A stretch of 64,000 nucleotides of DNA. It comes from Pseudomonas versuta (lineage in GTDB: Bacteria > Pseudomonadota > Gammaproteobacteria > Pseudomonadales > Pseudomonadaceae). The stretch covers positions 372,001 to 436,000 of the forward strand of contig NZ_CP012676.1 in NCBI RefSeq assembly GCF_001294575.1, in the 5' to 3' direction. Both the position numbers and the translations under genes were made by a program. The notes under the pieces are model-generated. The model was not told the DNA's origin, did no database searches, and saw nothing but the letters and a program-made list of their open reading frames with translations. Positions 57,715 through 64,000 of the stretch are shown here, one piece after another. Within the stretch, counting starts at the first letter, position 1; every line of letters begins with the position of its first letter.

Positions 57715-58592
57715 GGCTGCACCTGAGCCGTCAGCAAGTAACTGTCAGCGAGCCGGGCTTGCGCAAGGAGCTCGCTGAACACAGGCAGTTGATTGTCGCG
57801 CTCGATCAAAGTAGCCACAGGGCCAATACATTCCAGCACCTGTTGATACAGCGCCCACACGGCTTGGTCGACGGGTGCGCCATGACTGTCGATCAACAAG
57901 CGCTGTCCGGATTTATCGACATCTTCTGCAAAACCAGCCAGATGAAGCTCGCTCACCGCGTGCAAGGGCAGTGCGTTGATGTAGGCCAAGGGATCGCGGC
58001 CATGGTTTACGCAGGTAACGTAGACATTGTTCACATCCAATAACAGGCCACAGCCACTACGGGTAATGACTTCGTGAATAAAGCTGGCTTCGTCGAAATG
58101 CGCCTGGTCGAACTCGATATAGGTCGCGGGATTTTCGAGCAGTATTTGGCGCTGCAGTGTGTTTTGCACCTGGTCTATATGGGTGCAGACTCGCTGTAGC
58201 GTGCTCGCGTCATAGCGTAAAGGCAGTAAGTCGTTGAGAAAGTACGGCCCGTGGCTGGACCAGGCCAGGTGTTCTGAAAACATCTTGGGCTGGTAGCGGG
58301 CAAGCAATTTTTTCAAACGTTGCAGGTGCTCGATATTGAGTGGGGTTTCGCTGCCAATTGACAGGCCGACTCCATGGATAGACAGCGGGTAGCGTTCACT
58401 GATCAGACCCAGATAATGATGAAAAGGGCCTCCTGCCACCATGTAGTTTTCGGCATGTACTTCAAAGAACCCGACGTCAGGCAGGGTCTGCAGTACTTCC
58501 TTAAAGTGTTCGGCCTTGAGCCCCAGCCCCGCACGCGGCGGGAGCAGGGGCGAATGAGGCGCGATGAGCGAAGCAGTTGAACTGTTCATCAT
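57711..58592 (-). CDS. bufB: BufB-like multinuclear iron oxidase (DUF692, MNIO)
   Basis: 293 aa TIM-barrel enzyme of the MbnB/TglH class. Candidate iron ligands all present: Glu44 and His46 in FEVHAENY, His73 in SIHGVG, His108 in SEHLAW, Glu153 in LLENPATY, Asp186 and Asn189 in LDVNNVY, His217 in ELHLAGF, Asp235 and His237 in IDSHG, Glu264 in IERD. Known relatives use two or three irons and O2 to convert peptide Cys into heterocycles. ATG 58592 lies 19 bp after the precursor stop. Cytoplasmic, acting before export of the precursor. Confidence 0.92.
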   Translation of the reverse strand: MMNSSTASLIAPHSPLLPPRAGLGLKAEHFKEVLQTLPDVGFFEVHAENYMVAGGPFHHYLGLISERYPLSIHGVGLSIGSETPLNIEHLQRLKKLLARYQPKMFSEHLAWSSHGPYFLNDLLPLRYDASTLQRVCTHIDQVQNTLQRQILLENPATYIEFDQAHFDEASFIHEVITRSGCGLLLDVNNVYVTCVNHGRDPLAYINALPLHAVSELHLAGFAEDVDKSGQRLLIDSHGAPVDQAVWALYQQVLECIGPVATLIERDNQLPVFSELLAQARLADSYLLTAQVQP

Positions 58593-58611
58593 CAGGACTC
58601 AAGGGAGGAGA

Positions 58612-58914
58612 TCAGGATTTGGCCGTGAAGGCTGTCAGTTGGCCGAAGCCGGTAGGTGAGGTACTGCTGGCGGTTTTATTGCAGGTACCTTTGGGGACGA
58701 GTTTCCAGGCATTAGCCTGGTAGTCGGTTTTAGCGGTGCCCGCGCAGGTGGTGCCAGCACCTGCTGCACAATCGTTTTGGCCTTTCAAGGCAACCCCGAA
58801 ACACTTATCCATATCACCCGCAGCCCGGGCGGGCAAAGCGGCAACAGTCAAGGCAGAACCAAGTGCGAGAGCCAGGGCAGCGGTGCAAAGAGTGCGGCTG
58901 GTGTTGTTGTTCAT
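58612..58914 (-). CDS. bufA: Bufferin precursor BufA-like (DUF2282)
   Basis: 100 aa, ATG 58914 with GGAGATTCACC RBS. Sec signal about residues 1-31 ([23 protein letters not shown]), then a small mature peptide with exactly four cysteines: Cys38 in DKCFGVA, Cys49 in NDCAAG, Cys57 in TTCAGT, Cys78 in KGTCNK. The spacing [20 protein letters not shown] and WKLVPKGTC is the DUF2282 signature. Last 20 residues (Ser/Thr-rich) look unconserved. Expected to be modified on central Cys by BufB, exported and used to bind metal such as copper. Upstream is an ECF-type promoter. Confidence 0.9.
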   Translation of the reverse strand: MNNNTSRTLCTAALALALGSALTVAALPARAAGDMDKCFGVALKGQNDCAAGAGTTCAGTAKTDYQANAWKLVPKGTCNKTASSTSPTGFGQLTAFTAKS

Positions 58915-58972
58915 GGTGAATCTCCAGGGGGGATTTGGTAAGGCTGCAGCGGATTGCTGCCGGCTTATTCCA

Positions 58973-59001
58973 CTAGAGAGGGGAGGCGGGGGTTTGTTAC
59001 A
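58973..59001 (-). promoter_or_regulatory. ECF-sigma-type promoter of the bufferin operon
   Basis: On the minus strand a -35 TGTAAC (59001-58996), a 17-bp spacer rich in C, and a -10-like CTCTAG (58978-58973) precede bufA by 59 bp. TGTAAC with a C-rich spacer is the kind of element used by ECF sigma factors that drive DUF2282 operons. No sigma gene lies in this window. Confidence 0.45.
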
Positions 59002-59110
59002 GGCGACTAAATAAAATTTCGATTTATCAAGGGCTGTTAATGTTCGGTGTTGACACGCGAACCGAAGGGATGACAGCCCACGTGGAGCCATGCAGCCTTC
59101 GTTAACGCCA

Positions 59111-59137
59111 ATTAAAAACGGCCCCGAAGGGCCGTTC
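59111..59137 (-). terminator. Terminator of livF
   Basis: On the minus strand AACGGCCC-TTCG-GGGCCGTT followed by TTTAAT, a classic UUCG tetraloop terminator, 18 bases after the livF stop. Confidence 0.93.
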
Positions 59138-59153
59138 CATGTTGCAGGCAGTA

Positions 59154-59855
59154 TTAGCCGCCCAGATAGGCATCACGTACTTTTGGATCGTTGAGCAATT
59201 GCTCTCCGGTGCCTTGCATCACTACACGGCCGTTTTCCAGCACGTAGGCGCGGTCAGCAATTTTCAGCGCCTGATTGGCGTTTTGTTCCACCAGAAACAC
59301 GGTCACGCCCTCATCGCGCAGTTGTTCAATAATATCGAAAATCTGCTGAATGATGATTGGGGCAAGCCCCAGTGATGGCTCGTCGAGCAACAACAACTTG
59401 GGCTTACTCATTAGCGCCCGGCCAATCGCAAGCATTTGCTGCTCGCCACCGGACATGGTGCCTCCCCTTTGGTTGAAGCGTTCCTTCAGGCGCGGGAACA
59501 GGTGCAAGACCTTGTCCATTTGCTCCTGATATTCGTGCTTCTCAGTAAAGAACCCGCCCATGGCGAGGTTTTCTTCCACGGTCAGACGGGCAAATACCCG
59601 CCGACCTTCCGGCACCACGGCAATGCTTTTGCGCATGATTTGCGCAGAGCTCAACCCGACCAGCTCTTCGCCCAGGTAGCGGATGCTGCCGCTGTGCGCC
59701 TGGGGCGAGCCGCACAGAGTCATCATCAAGGTCGATTTCCCCGCGCCGTTGGCACCGATCAGGGTCACGATCTCGCCCTGACGCACCTCGACATTCACGC
59801 CGTGCAGCGCCTGGATCTTGCCGTAGAAGGTAGAGACGTTTTCAAATTGCAGCAT
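59154..59855 (-). CDS. livF: Branched-chain amino acid ABC transporter ATPase LivF (BraG)
   Basis: 233 aa. Walker [10 protein letters not shown] (about 34-42), signature [16 protein letters not shown] (about 133), Walker [13 protein letters not shown] and switch LVEQNAN. Begins immediately after the livG stop (TAA-ATG). Last gene of livHMGF and ends in a strong terminator. Confidence 0.94.
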   Translation of the reverse strand: MLQFENVSTFYGKIQALHGVNVEVRQGEIVTLIGANGAGKSTLMMTLCGSPQAHSGSIRYLGEELVGLSSAQIMRKSIAVVPEGRRVFARLTVEENLAMGGFFTEKHEYQEQMDKVLHLFPRLKERFNQRGGTMSGGEQQMLAIGRALMSKPKLLLLDEPSLGLAPIIIQQIFDIIEQLRDEGVTVFLVEQNANQALKIADRAYVLENGRVVMQGTGEQLLNDPKVRDAYLGG

Positions 59856-60623
59856 TTACGCTTCCCCCAGATAGGCTTTGATCACTTCAGGGTTATCGCG
59901 GATCTGCTCCGGGGTCCCGTCGGCCAAAGGTGTGCCCTGATTGATCACCACGATATGGTCGGAAATGCTCATGACCAGTTTCATGTCGTGTTCAATCAAC
60001 AGCACCGTGGCGTTGTGCTCGTTGCGCAAAACGCTGATCAGCGCCTTGAGGTCTTCGGTTTCTTTGGGGTTAAGCCCGGCTGCAGGTTCGTCGAGCATGA
60101 GGATGCGCGGACGCGTCATCATGCAGCGGGCGATTTCCAGGCGTCGTTGCTGGCCGTAAGCAAGGGTCCCCGCCGGGCGGTTGGCAAACTCGGTCAGGTT
60201 GACCTTGTCCAGCCAATACGCTGCGTAGTCCATGGCATCGCGCTCGCTTTTACGGAACGCCGGGGTTTTGAACAGGCCTGCCAGGAAGTTGGTGTTGAGG
60301 TGGCGATGCTGGGCAATCAACAGGTTTTCAACCGCGGTCATGTCCTTGAACAGGCGCACGTTCTGGAAGGTGCGCACTACGCCCTTGCGGGCAATTTCAT
60401 GACCTGCCAGCCCTTCAATGGGTTCGCCATCCAGCAGGATGCTGCCCGACGATGGCTTGTAGAAACCGGTCAGGCAGTTGAACACCGTGGTTTTGCCGGC
60501 GCCGTTAGGGCCGATCATTGACACTACCTGTTTTTCCTTGACGGTCAGCGCAACGCCGTTCACCGCTAACAAGCCGCCGAAGCGCATGCACAGGCCACTG
60601 ACTTTCAGTATCTCGCGGCTCAT
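59856..60623 (-). CDS. livG: Branched-chain amino acid ABC transporter ATPase LivG (BraF)
   Basis: 255 aa. Walker [10 protein letters not shown] (about 38-46), LivG-type insertion after YKPSSG, signature [15 protein letters not shown] (about 150), Walker [14 protein letters not shown]. Overlaps the livM stop by 4 bp. Works with LivF as a heterodimeric motor. Confidence 0.94.
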   Translation of the reverse strand: MSREILKVSGLCMRFGGLLAVNGVALTVKEKQVVSMIGPNGAGKTTVFNCLTGFYKPSSGSILLDGEPIEGLAGHEIARKGVVRTFQNVRLFKDMTAVENLLIAQHRHLNTNFLAGLFKTPAFRKSERDAMDYAAYWLDKVNLTEFANRPAGTLAYGQQRRLEIARCMMTRPRILMLDEPAAGLNPKETEDLKALISVLRNEHNATVLLIEHDMKLVMSISDHIVVINQGTPLADGTPEQIRDNPEVIKAYLGEA

Positions 60624-61876
60624 TTTCGCAGCTCCAGATGAGGACGTTGCATTGGCAGCAGTCCTTGTGGACGCCAGATCATCATCAGCACCATCAGGGC
60701 GCCGAACAACAGCATCCGGTACTCACTGAAATCACGCATCATTTCCGGCAGCAGGATCATGACCACGGCAGCCAGAATCACGCCCAGTTGCGAGCCCATG
60801 CCCCCCAATACCACGATGGCCAGAATGATCGCCGACTCGAGGAACGTGAACGACTCCGGGGTCACCAGGCCCTGGCGAGCGGCAAAGAAACTGCCGGCAA
60901 AGCCTGCAAAGGTGGCACCCAGGGTAAAGGCCGAAAGCTTGATGATGGTCGGATTCAAGCCCAGCGCACGGCAGGCAATTTCGTCTTCACGCAGGGCTTC
61001 CCACGCACGACCGATCGGCATGCGCAGCAGACGGTTGATCACGAACAGTACGACAAGCACCAGTACCAGCGCGATCAGGTAAAGGAAGATCACCTTGTTG
61101 ATCGAGTTGTAAGCGATGCCAAAGTATTCGTGAAATGTCTGCACGCCTTCGGCTGCGGTTCTGTCGAAGCTCAGGCCGAAGAGCGTCGGCTTCGGAATGT
61201 TGCTGATGCCGTTTGGCCCGCCGGTGATGTCTGTCAGGTTACGCAGGAACAGACGGATGATTTCACCAAAGCCCAGGGTCACGATGGCCAAATAGTCACC
61301 GCGCAGGCGCAAGACCGGGAAACCCAGCAGGAAGCCAAAGGTGGCAGCCATCAAGCCGGCCAGCGGCAAGCAGATCCAGAAGCTCAGGCCGAAGTAGTGC
61401 GCCAGCAATGCATAGGTGTAGGCACCCACGGCATAGAAGCCTACGTAACCCAGGTCGAGCAGGCCCGCCAGGCCAACCACGATGTTCAGGCCAAGGCCCA
61501 GCATCACGTAGATCAGGATCAGCGTGGCAATGTCTACTGCACCCCGTGAACCATAGAACGGCCAGATCAGGGCAACGACCACCAGACCGAGAATGATCCA
61601 GCGTTGTGTGCTGGGCAGGGTCAGGAACTCAGTGGCTTTGGACGGTACTTTTGGCATGTTGGGCGAAGCCTTCCACGCCTCGCTCAGATGCTGGTTGAAC
61701 AACACGCGCACAAACATCAACAGCGAACAGATCGCGATCACGCTCAGCGTAAAGGTGCTGGTGTTGTGAACTTCGATGTTGATCCCGACGATAGTCAGTT
61801 TCAGACCGAGTACCGGGTAGGCGACGGCCCAGACCAACAGGGCGCTGAAGAACGCCGATTTAAGATTTCTAGTCAT
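60620..61876 (-). CDS. livM: Branched-chain amino acid ABC permease LivM (BraE)
   Basis: 418 aa, longer than LivH because of an N-terminal extension with an extra membrane helix (about 1-90), as in E. coli LivM. About ten hydrophobic segments; LivM loop [21 protein letters not shown] (in two parts, about 285-305). Overlaps livH by 4 bp and livG by 4 bp. Confidence 0.93.
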   Translation of the reverse strand: MTRNLKSAFFSALLVWAVAYPVLGLKLTIVGINIEVHNTSTFTLSVIAICSLLMFVRVLFNQHLSEAWKASPNMPKVPSKATEFLTLPSTQRWIILGLVVVALIWPFYGSRGAVDIATLILIYVMLGLGLNIVVGLAGLLDLGYVGFYAVGAYTYALLAHYFGLSFWICLPLAGLMAATFGFLLGFPVLRLRGDYLAIVTLGFGEIIRLFLRNLTDITGGPNGISNIPKPTLFGLSFDRTAAEGVQTFHEYFGIAYNSINKVIFLYLIALVLVLVVLFVINRLLRMPIGRAWEALREDEIACRALGLNPTIIKLSAFTLGATFAGFAGSFFAARQGLVTPESFTFLESAIILAIVVLGGMGSQLGVILAAVVMILLPEMMRDFSEYRMLLFGALMVLMMIWRPQGLLPMQRPHLELRK

Positions 61877-62796
61877 ACTTTTTCAATCTCCGGACGTCCC
61901 AGAATGCCGGTCGGACGGAACAGCAGTACCAATACGAGAAGGCCGAAAGCCACCACGTCTTTGTACTGGTCGCCAAAAATATCGGCACCAAAGGCTTCAG
62001 CCACACCGAGCACCAGACCACCGAGCATTGCGCCGGGGATACTGCCGATCCCGCCCAATACTGCAGCAGTGAACGCTTTAAGCCCCACCAGGAAGCCTGA
62101 GCCGGGGTTGATCACACCGTACTGCACACTGATCAGTACGGCTGCAACGGCTGCCAGTGCGGCGCCGATCACAAACGTCAGGGCAATCACGTTGTTGGTG
62201 TTGATGCCCAGCAGGTTGGCCATCTTCATGTCTTCGGCGCAGGCGCGGCAGGCGCGACCCAGGCGTGAACGGGAGATGAACAGGGTCAGGCCGAGCATTG
62301 CCAGGAGAGTGACGACGAAGACGACGATTTGCATGTAGGAGACAACGACTTCGCTAGCCCCTCCTGGACCGAATGTGAAACCGCCAGGGATCAGGTTAGG
62401 AATCGATTTGTCTTTCGAGTCTTGGGACAACAGCACCATGTTTTGCAGGAAGATCGACATACCGATGGCAGAAATCAAGGGGATCAGGCGATTACTGCCA
62501 CGCAGAGGACGGTAAGCCACCCGTTCAATGCTGTAGCCATATGCACTGGTGACCACGATGCTGGCGATAAACGCCCCGGTCAGCAGTAATGGCACGCTGT
62601 CCAGACCCATCATGGTCAGGCCGGCGATGGCGATAAACGCAATATAAGAACCAATCATGTACACCTCGCCGTGGGCGAAGTTGATCATTCCAATAATGCC
62701 GTAGACCATCGTATAGCCGATGGCGATCAGGGCATACGTGCTGCCAACGTTGAGGCCGTTAACCAGCATTTGGAAGAAGTGATAGATGTCAGGCAT
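61873..62796 (-). CDS. livH: Branched-chain amino acid ABC permease LivH (BraD)
   Basis: 307 aa, about eight membrane segments. Family blocks: [21 protein letters not shown] (about 22-42, split) and [17 protein letters not shown]. Separated from braC by about 250 bp that hold several hairpins, then followed without gap by livMGF. Confidence 0.93.
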   Translation of the reverse strand: MPDIYHFFQMLVNGLNVGSTYALIAIGYTMVYGIIGMINFAHGEVYMIGSYIAFIAIAGLTMMGLDSVPLLLTGAFIASIVVTSAYGYSIERVAYRPLRGSNRLIPLISAIGMSIFLQNMVLLSQDSKDKSIPNLIPGGFTFGPGGASEVVVSYMQIVVFVVTLLAMLGLTLFISRSRLGRACRACAEDMKMANLLGINTNNVIALTFVIGAALAAVAAVLISVQYGVINPGSGFLVGLKAFTAAVLGGIGSIPGAMLGGLVLGVAEAFGADIFGDQYKDVVAFGLLVLVLLFRPTGILGRPEIEKV

Positions 62797-62895
62797 TACA
62801 AAGCTCCTAAAAACCTGAGACGCATTTCACTGGTGGAGTCATTTTCCGGCCTGGGCTGCAGGGGTTTTTTACCCGCTTTGAGCGCAAGTCTTCTG

Positions 62896-63026
62896 CCAGC
62901 GAACCGCTGGTGACGGTTTTAAAGATTTTCAGGTGGGCAGACTTTCGGATCACGAAAGTGCGGCCCCTTTTCTGTGAACCAAAGGTTCGTAAAACAAAGC
63001 CCACTGCTTGCGCAGTGGGCTTTGTT
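62896..63026 (-). promoter_or_regulatory. Multi-hairpin leader between braC and livH
   Basis: Four perfect stem-loops in the gap: CCAGCG-AAC-CGCTGG (62896-62910), ACTTTCG-GATCA-CGAAAGT (62941-62959), GAACC-AAA-GGTTC (62976-62988) and a 15-bp stem AACAAAGCCCACTGC-TTGC-GCAGTGGGCTTTGTT (62993-63026). The last sits 21 bases after the braC stop and ends with TTTGTT on both strands, so it is likely a partial terminator limiting livHMGF relative to braC. Confidence 0.7.
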
Positions 63027-63046
63027 ATCAGATCAAGAACCGCTAC

Positions 63047-64000
63047 TTACTGAGGGCTAACCTCTGTTTTAGGCTTGCCGAAGTGCCATTCATAGACCAC
63101 GAACTTGAAGTTCTTCAGGTCGCCTTTGTCATCAAAGGTCAGGTCGCCCATCGGGGTCTTGAATGTCCCGTCATGGATGGCTTTGGCCACTTTTGCAGTG
63201 TCTTCGCTTTTGGCTTGTTCAATACCCTGGGCAATGACTTCAACTGCGGTGTAGGCAGGGAATACAAACGGACCAGTCGGGTCTTTTTTGTCTGCGACGA
63301 ACTTCGCTACCAGTGCCTTGTTTTCAGGCTGTTGGTCGAATGCTTGTGGCAGGGTCACCAGCAACCCTTCGGAAGCGCCCTGAGCGATTTGCGAGATGGA
63401 GTCGTTACCCACACCTTCCGGGCCCATGAACTTGGCGTTCAGGCCTTTTTCCTTGGCCTGGCGCAGGATCAGGCCCAGCTCAGGGTGGTAGCCGCCGTAG
63501 TAAACGAAGTCGACATTGGCCTGCTTGAGTTTGGCAATGACGGCAGCGAAGTCTTTATCGCCTGCATTGACGCCTTCAAAGACAGCGACTTTGACGCCTT
63601 TCTTTTCCAGAGTCTGTTTTACAGCGGTGGCGATGCCTTCACCGTACTGCTGTTTGTCGTGCAGGACAGCGACAACTTTCGGTTTGACGTGATCGGCGAT
63701 GTAGTTACCGGCCGCAGGGCCTTGAGCACTATCCAGACCGATGGTGCGGAAGATGTTCTTGTAACCACGGGCGGTGATTTCCGGCGCGGTAGCGGCGGGG
63801 GTAATCATGATGATGCCTTCGTCTTCGTAGATGTCCGAAGGAGGCTGGGTGGAGCTGGAGCACAGGTGACCGACTACAAACTTGACGCCGTCGTTGACGA
63901 TTTTGTTGGCTACGGCAACCGCTTGTTTTGGATCGCAGGCATCGTCGTATTCTTTGGCTTCAAGCAGGAGCTTTTTGCCGTCGACGTCTACTCCGCCTTT
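63047..64000 (-). CDS. braC: Branched-chain amino acid binding protein BraC (LivK), 5' end cut
   Basis: Periplasmic-binding protein type I. 318 codons (317 residues plus stop) of the expected ~370 residues are present; the signal peptide and start lie beyond base 64000. Reading into the edge it continues in frame without a stop (ending ...KGGVDVDGKKLLLEAKEYDD at the N-side). Cys pair (DACD and HLCSSS) forms the family disulfide. First gene of braC-livHMGF. Substrates leucine, isoleucine, valine and often alanine by family knowledge. Confidence 0.93.
   Translation of the reverse strand, partial: KGGVDVDGKKLLLEAKEYDDACDPKQAVAVANKIVNDGVKFVVGHLCSSSTQPPSDIYEDEGIIMITPAATAPEITARGYKNIFRTIGLDSAQGPAAGNYIADHVKPKVVAVLHDKQQYGEGIATAVKQTLEKKGVKVAVFEGVNAGDKDFAAVIAKLKQANVDFVYYGGYHPELGLILRQAKEKGLNAKFMGPEGVGNDSISQIAQGASEGLLVTLPQAFDQQPENKALVAKFVADKKDPTGPFVFPAYTAVEVIAQGIEQAKSEDTAKVAKAIHDGTFKTPMGDLTFDDKGDLKNFKFVVYEWHFGKPKTEVSPQ

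Noticed and set aside
59436..61549. Plus-strand open frames of 303-361 codons
   Set aside because: Antisense to livF, livG and livM.

Overview
The window is chromosomal DNA from a Pseudomonas, most likely of the fluorescens lineage. The evidence is recognisable Pseudomonas-only genes and gene orders (aat glutamate/aspartate transporter beside an AauS-type kinase, glpFKRD, argF-grxD-bfrB-bfd-prx-rnt-pyrC-motY-argG, quiP to dinG to pdxH to slyB, aotJQMOP, braC-livHMGF) and two families of short palindromic REP elements of the kind common in fluorescens-group genomes. The species cannot be fixed from sequence reading alone. No phage, transposase, integrase, CRISPR array, rRNA or tRNA was seen. 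Both ends cut genes: aauS at base 1 and braC at base 64000.

Layout. 1-5.2 kb: minus-strand acidic amino acid uptake (aatJQMP) followed by its sensor kinase, with a good sigma-54 promoter before aatJ. 5.2-10.4 kb: glycerol regulon in the order glpF, glpK, glpR, glpD on the minus strand, with a palindromic candidate GlpR operator before glpD. 10.7-20.2 kb: housekeeping and redox block: ybaK, an orphan ABC ATPase coupled to argF, grxD, bacterioferritin bfrB with its Fur-box-preceded ferredoxin bfd, peroxiredoxin, rnt-pyrC, motY, argG. 20.6-28.4 kb: an orphan BvgA/EvgA-like response regulator, a small PA3496-type protein, nth, a lone rnfB/rsxB, metG, mrp/apbC, a cold-shock gene, dcd and a tiny proline-rich protein. 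28.5-32.7 kb: arginine/ornithine transporter aotJQMOP. 33-40 kb: quiP acyl-homoserine-lactone acylase, a YfcG-type GST, a set of small envelope and SEC-C proteins, an OmpA lipoprotein and a secreted collagen-like protein. 40-50.8 kb: copD-like, dinG, a secreted agarase-like glycosidase, tandem beta-lactamase-fold hydrolases, a second OmpA lipoprotein, pdxH and slyB. 50.9-56.4 kb: nhaA, an FAD oxidoreductase, a lipoprotein, and a divergent SDR/LysR pair. 56.4-58.9 kb: a four-gene bufferin-type RiPP operon. 59-64 kb: branched-chain amino acid transporter.

The most interesting locus is the bufferin-like operon (58914 down to 56441): a secreted four-cysteine DUF2282 precursor, a DUF692 (MNIO) iron oxidase, its DUF2063 partner and a DoxX membrane protein. 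They are tightly spaced or overlapping and sit behind a promoter that looks ECF-sigma type. By family knowledge this makes a cysteine-modified, metal-binding periplasmic peptide. A second notable point is a tandem pair of 381-residue SxxK hydrolases in which the first copy has Cys where the second has the nucleophilic Ser. Others are a lone RnfB without the rest of the Rnf complex, a structured non-coding stretch near 28.4 kb, and a multi-hairpin leader between braC and livH.
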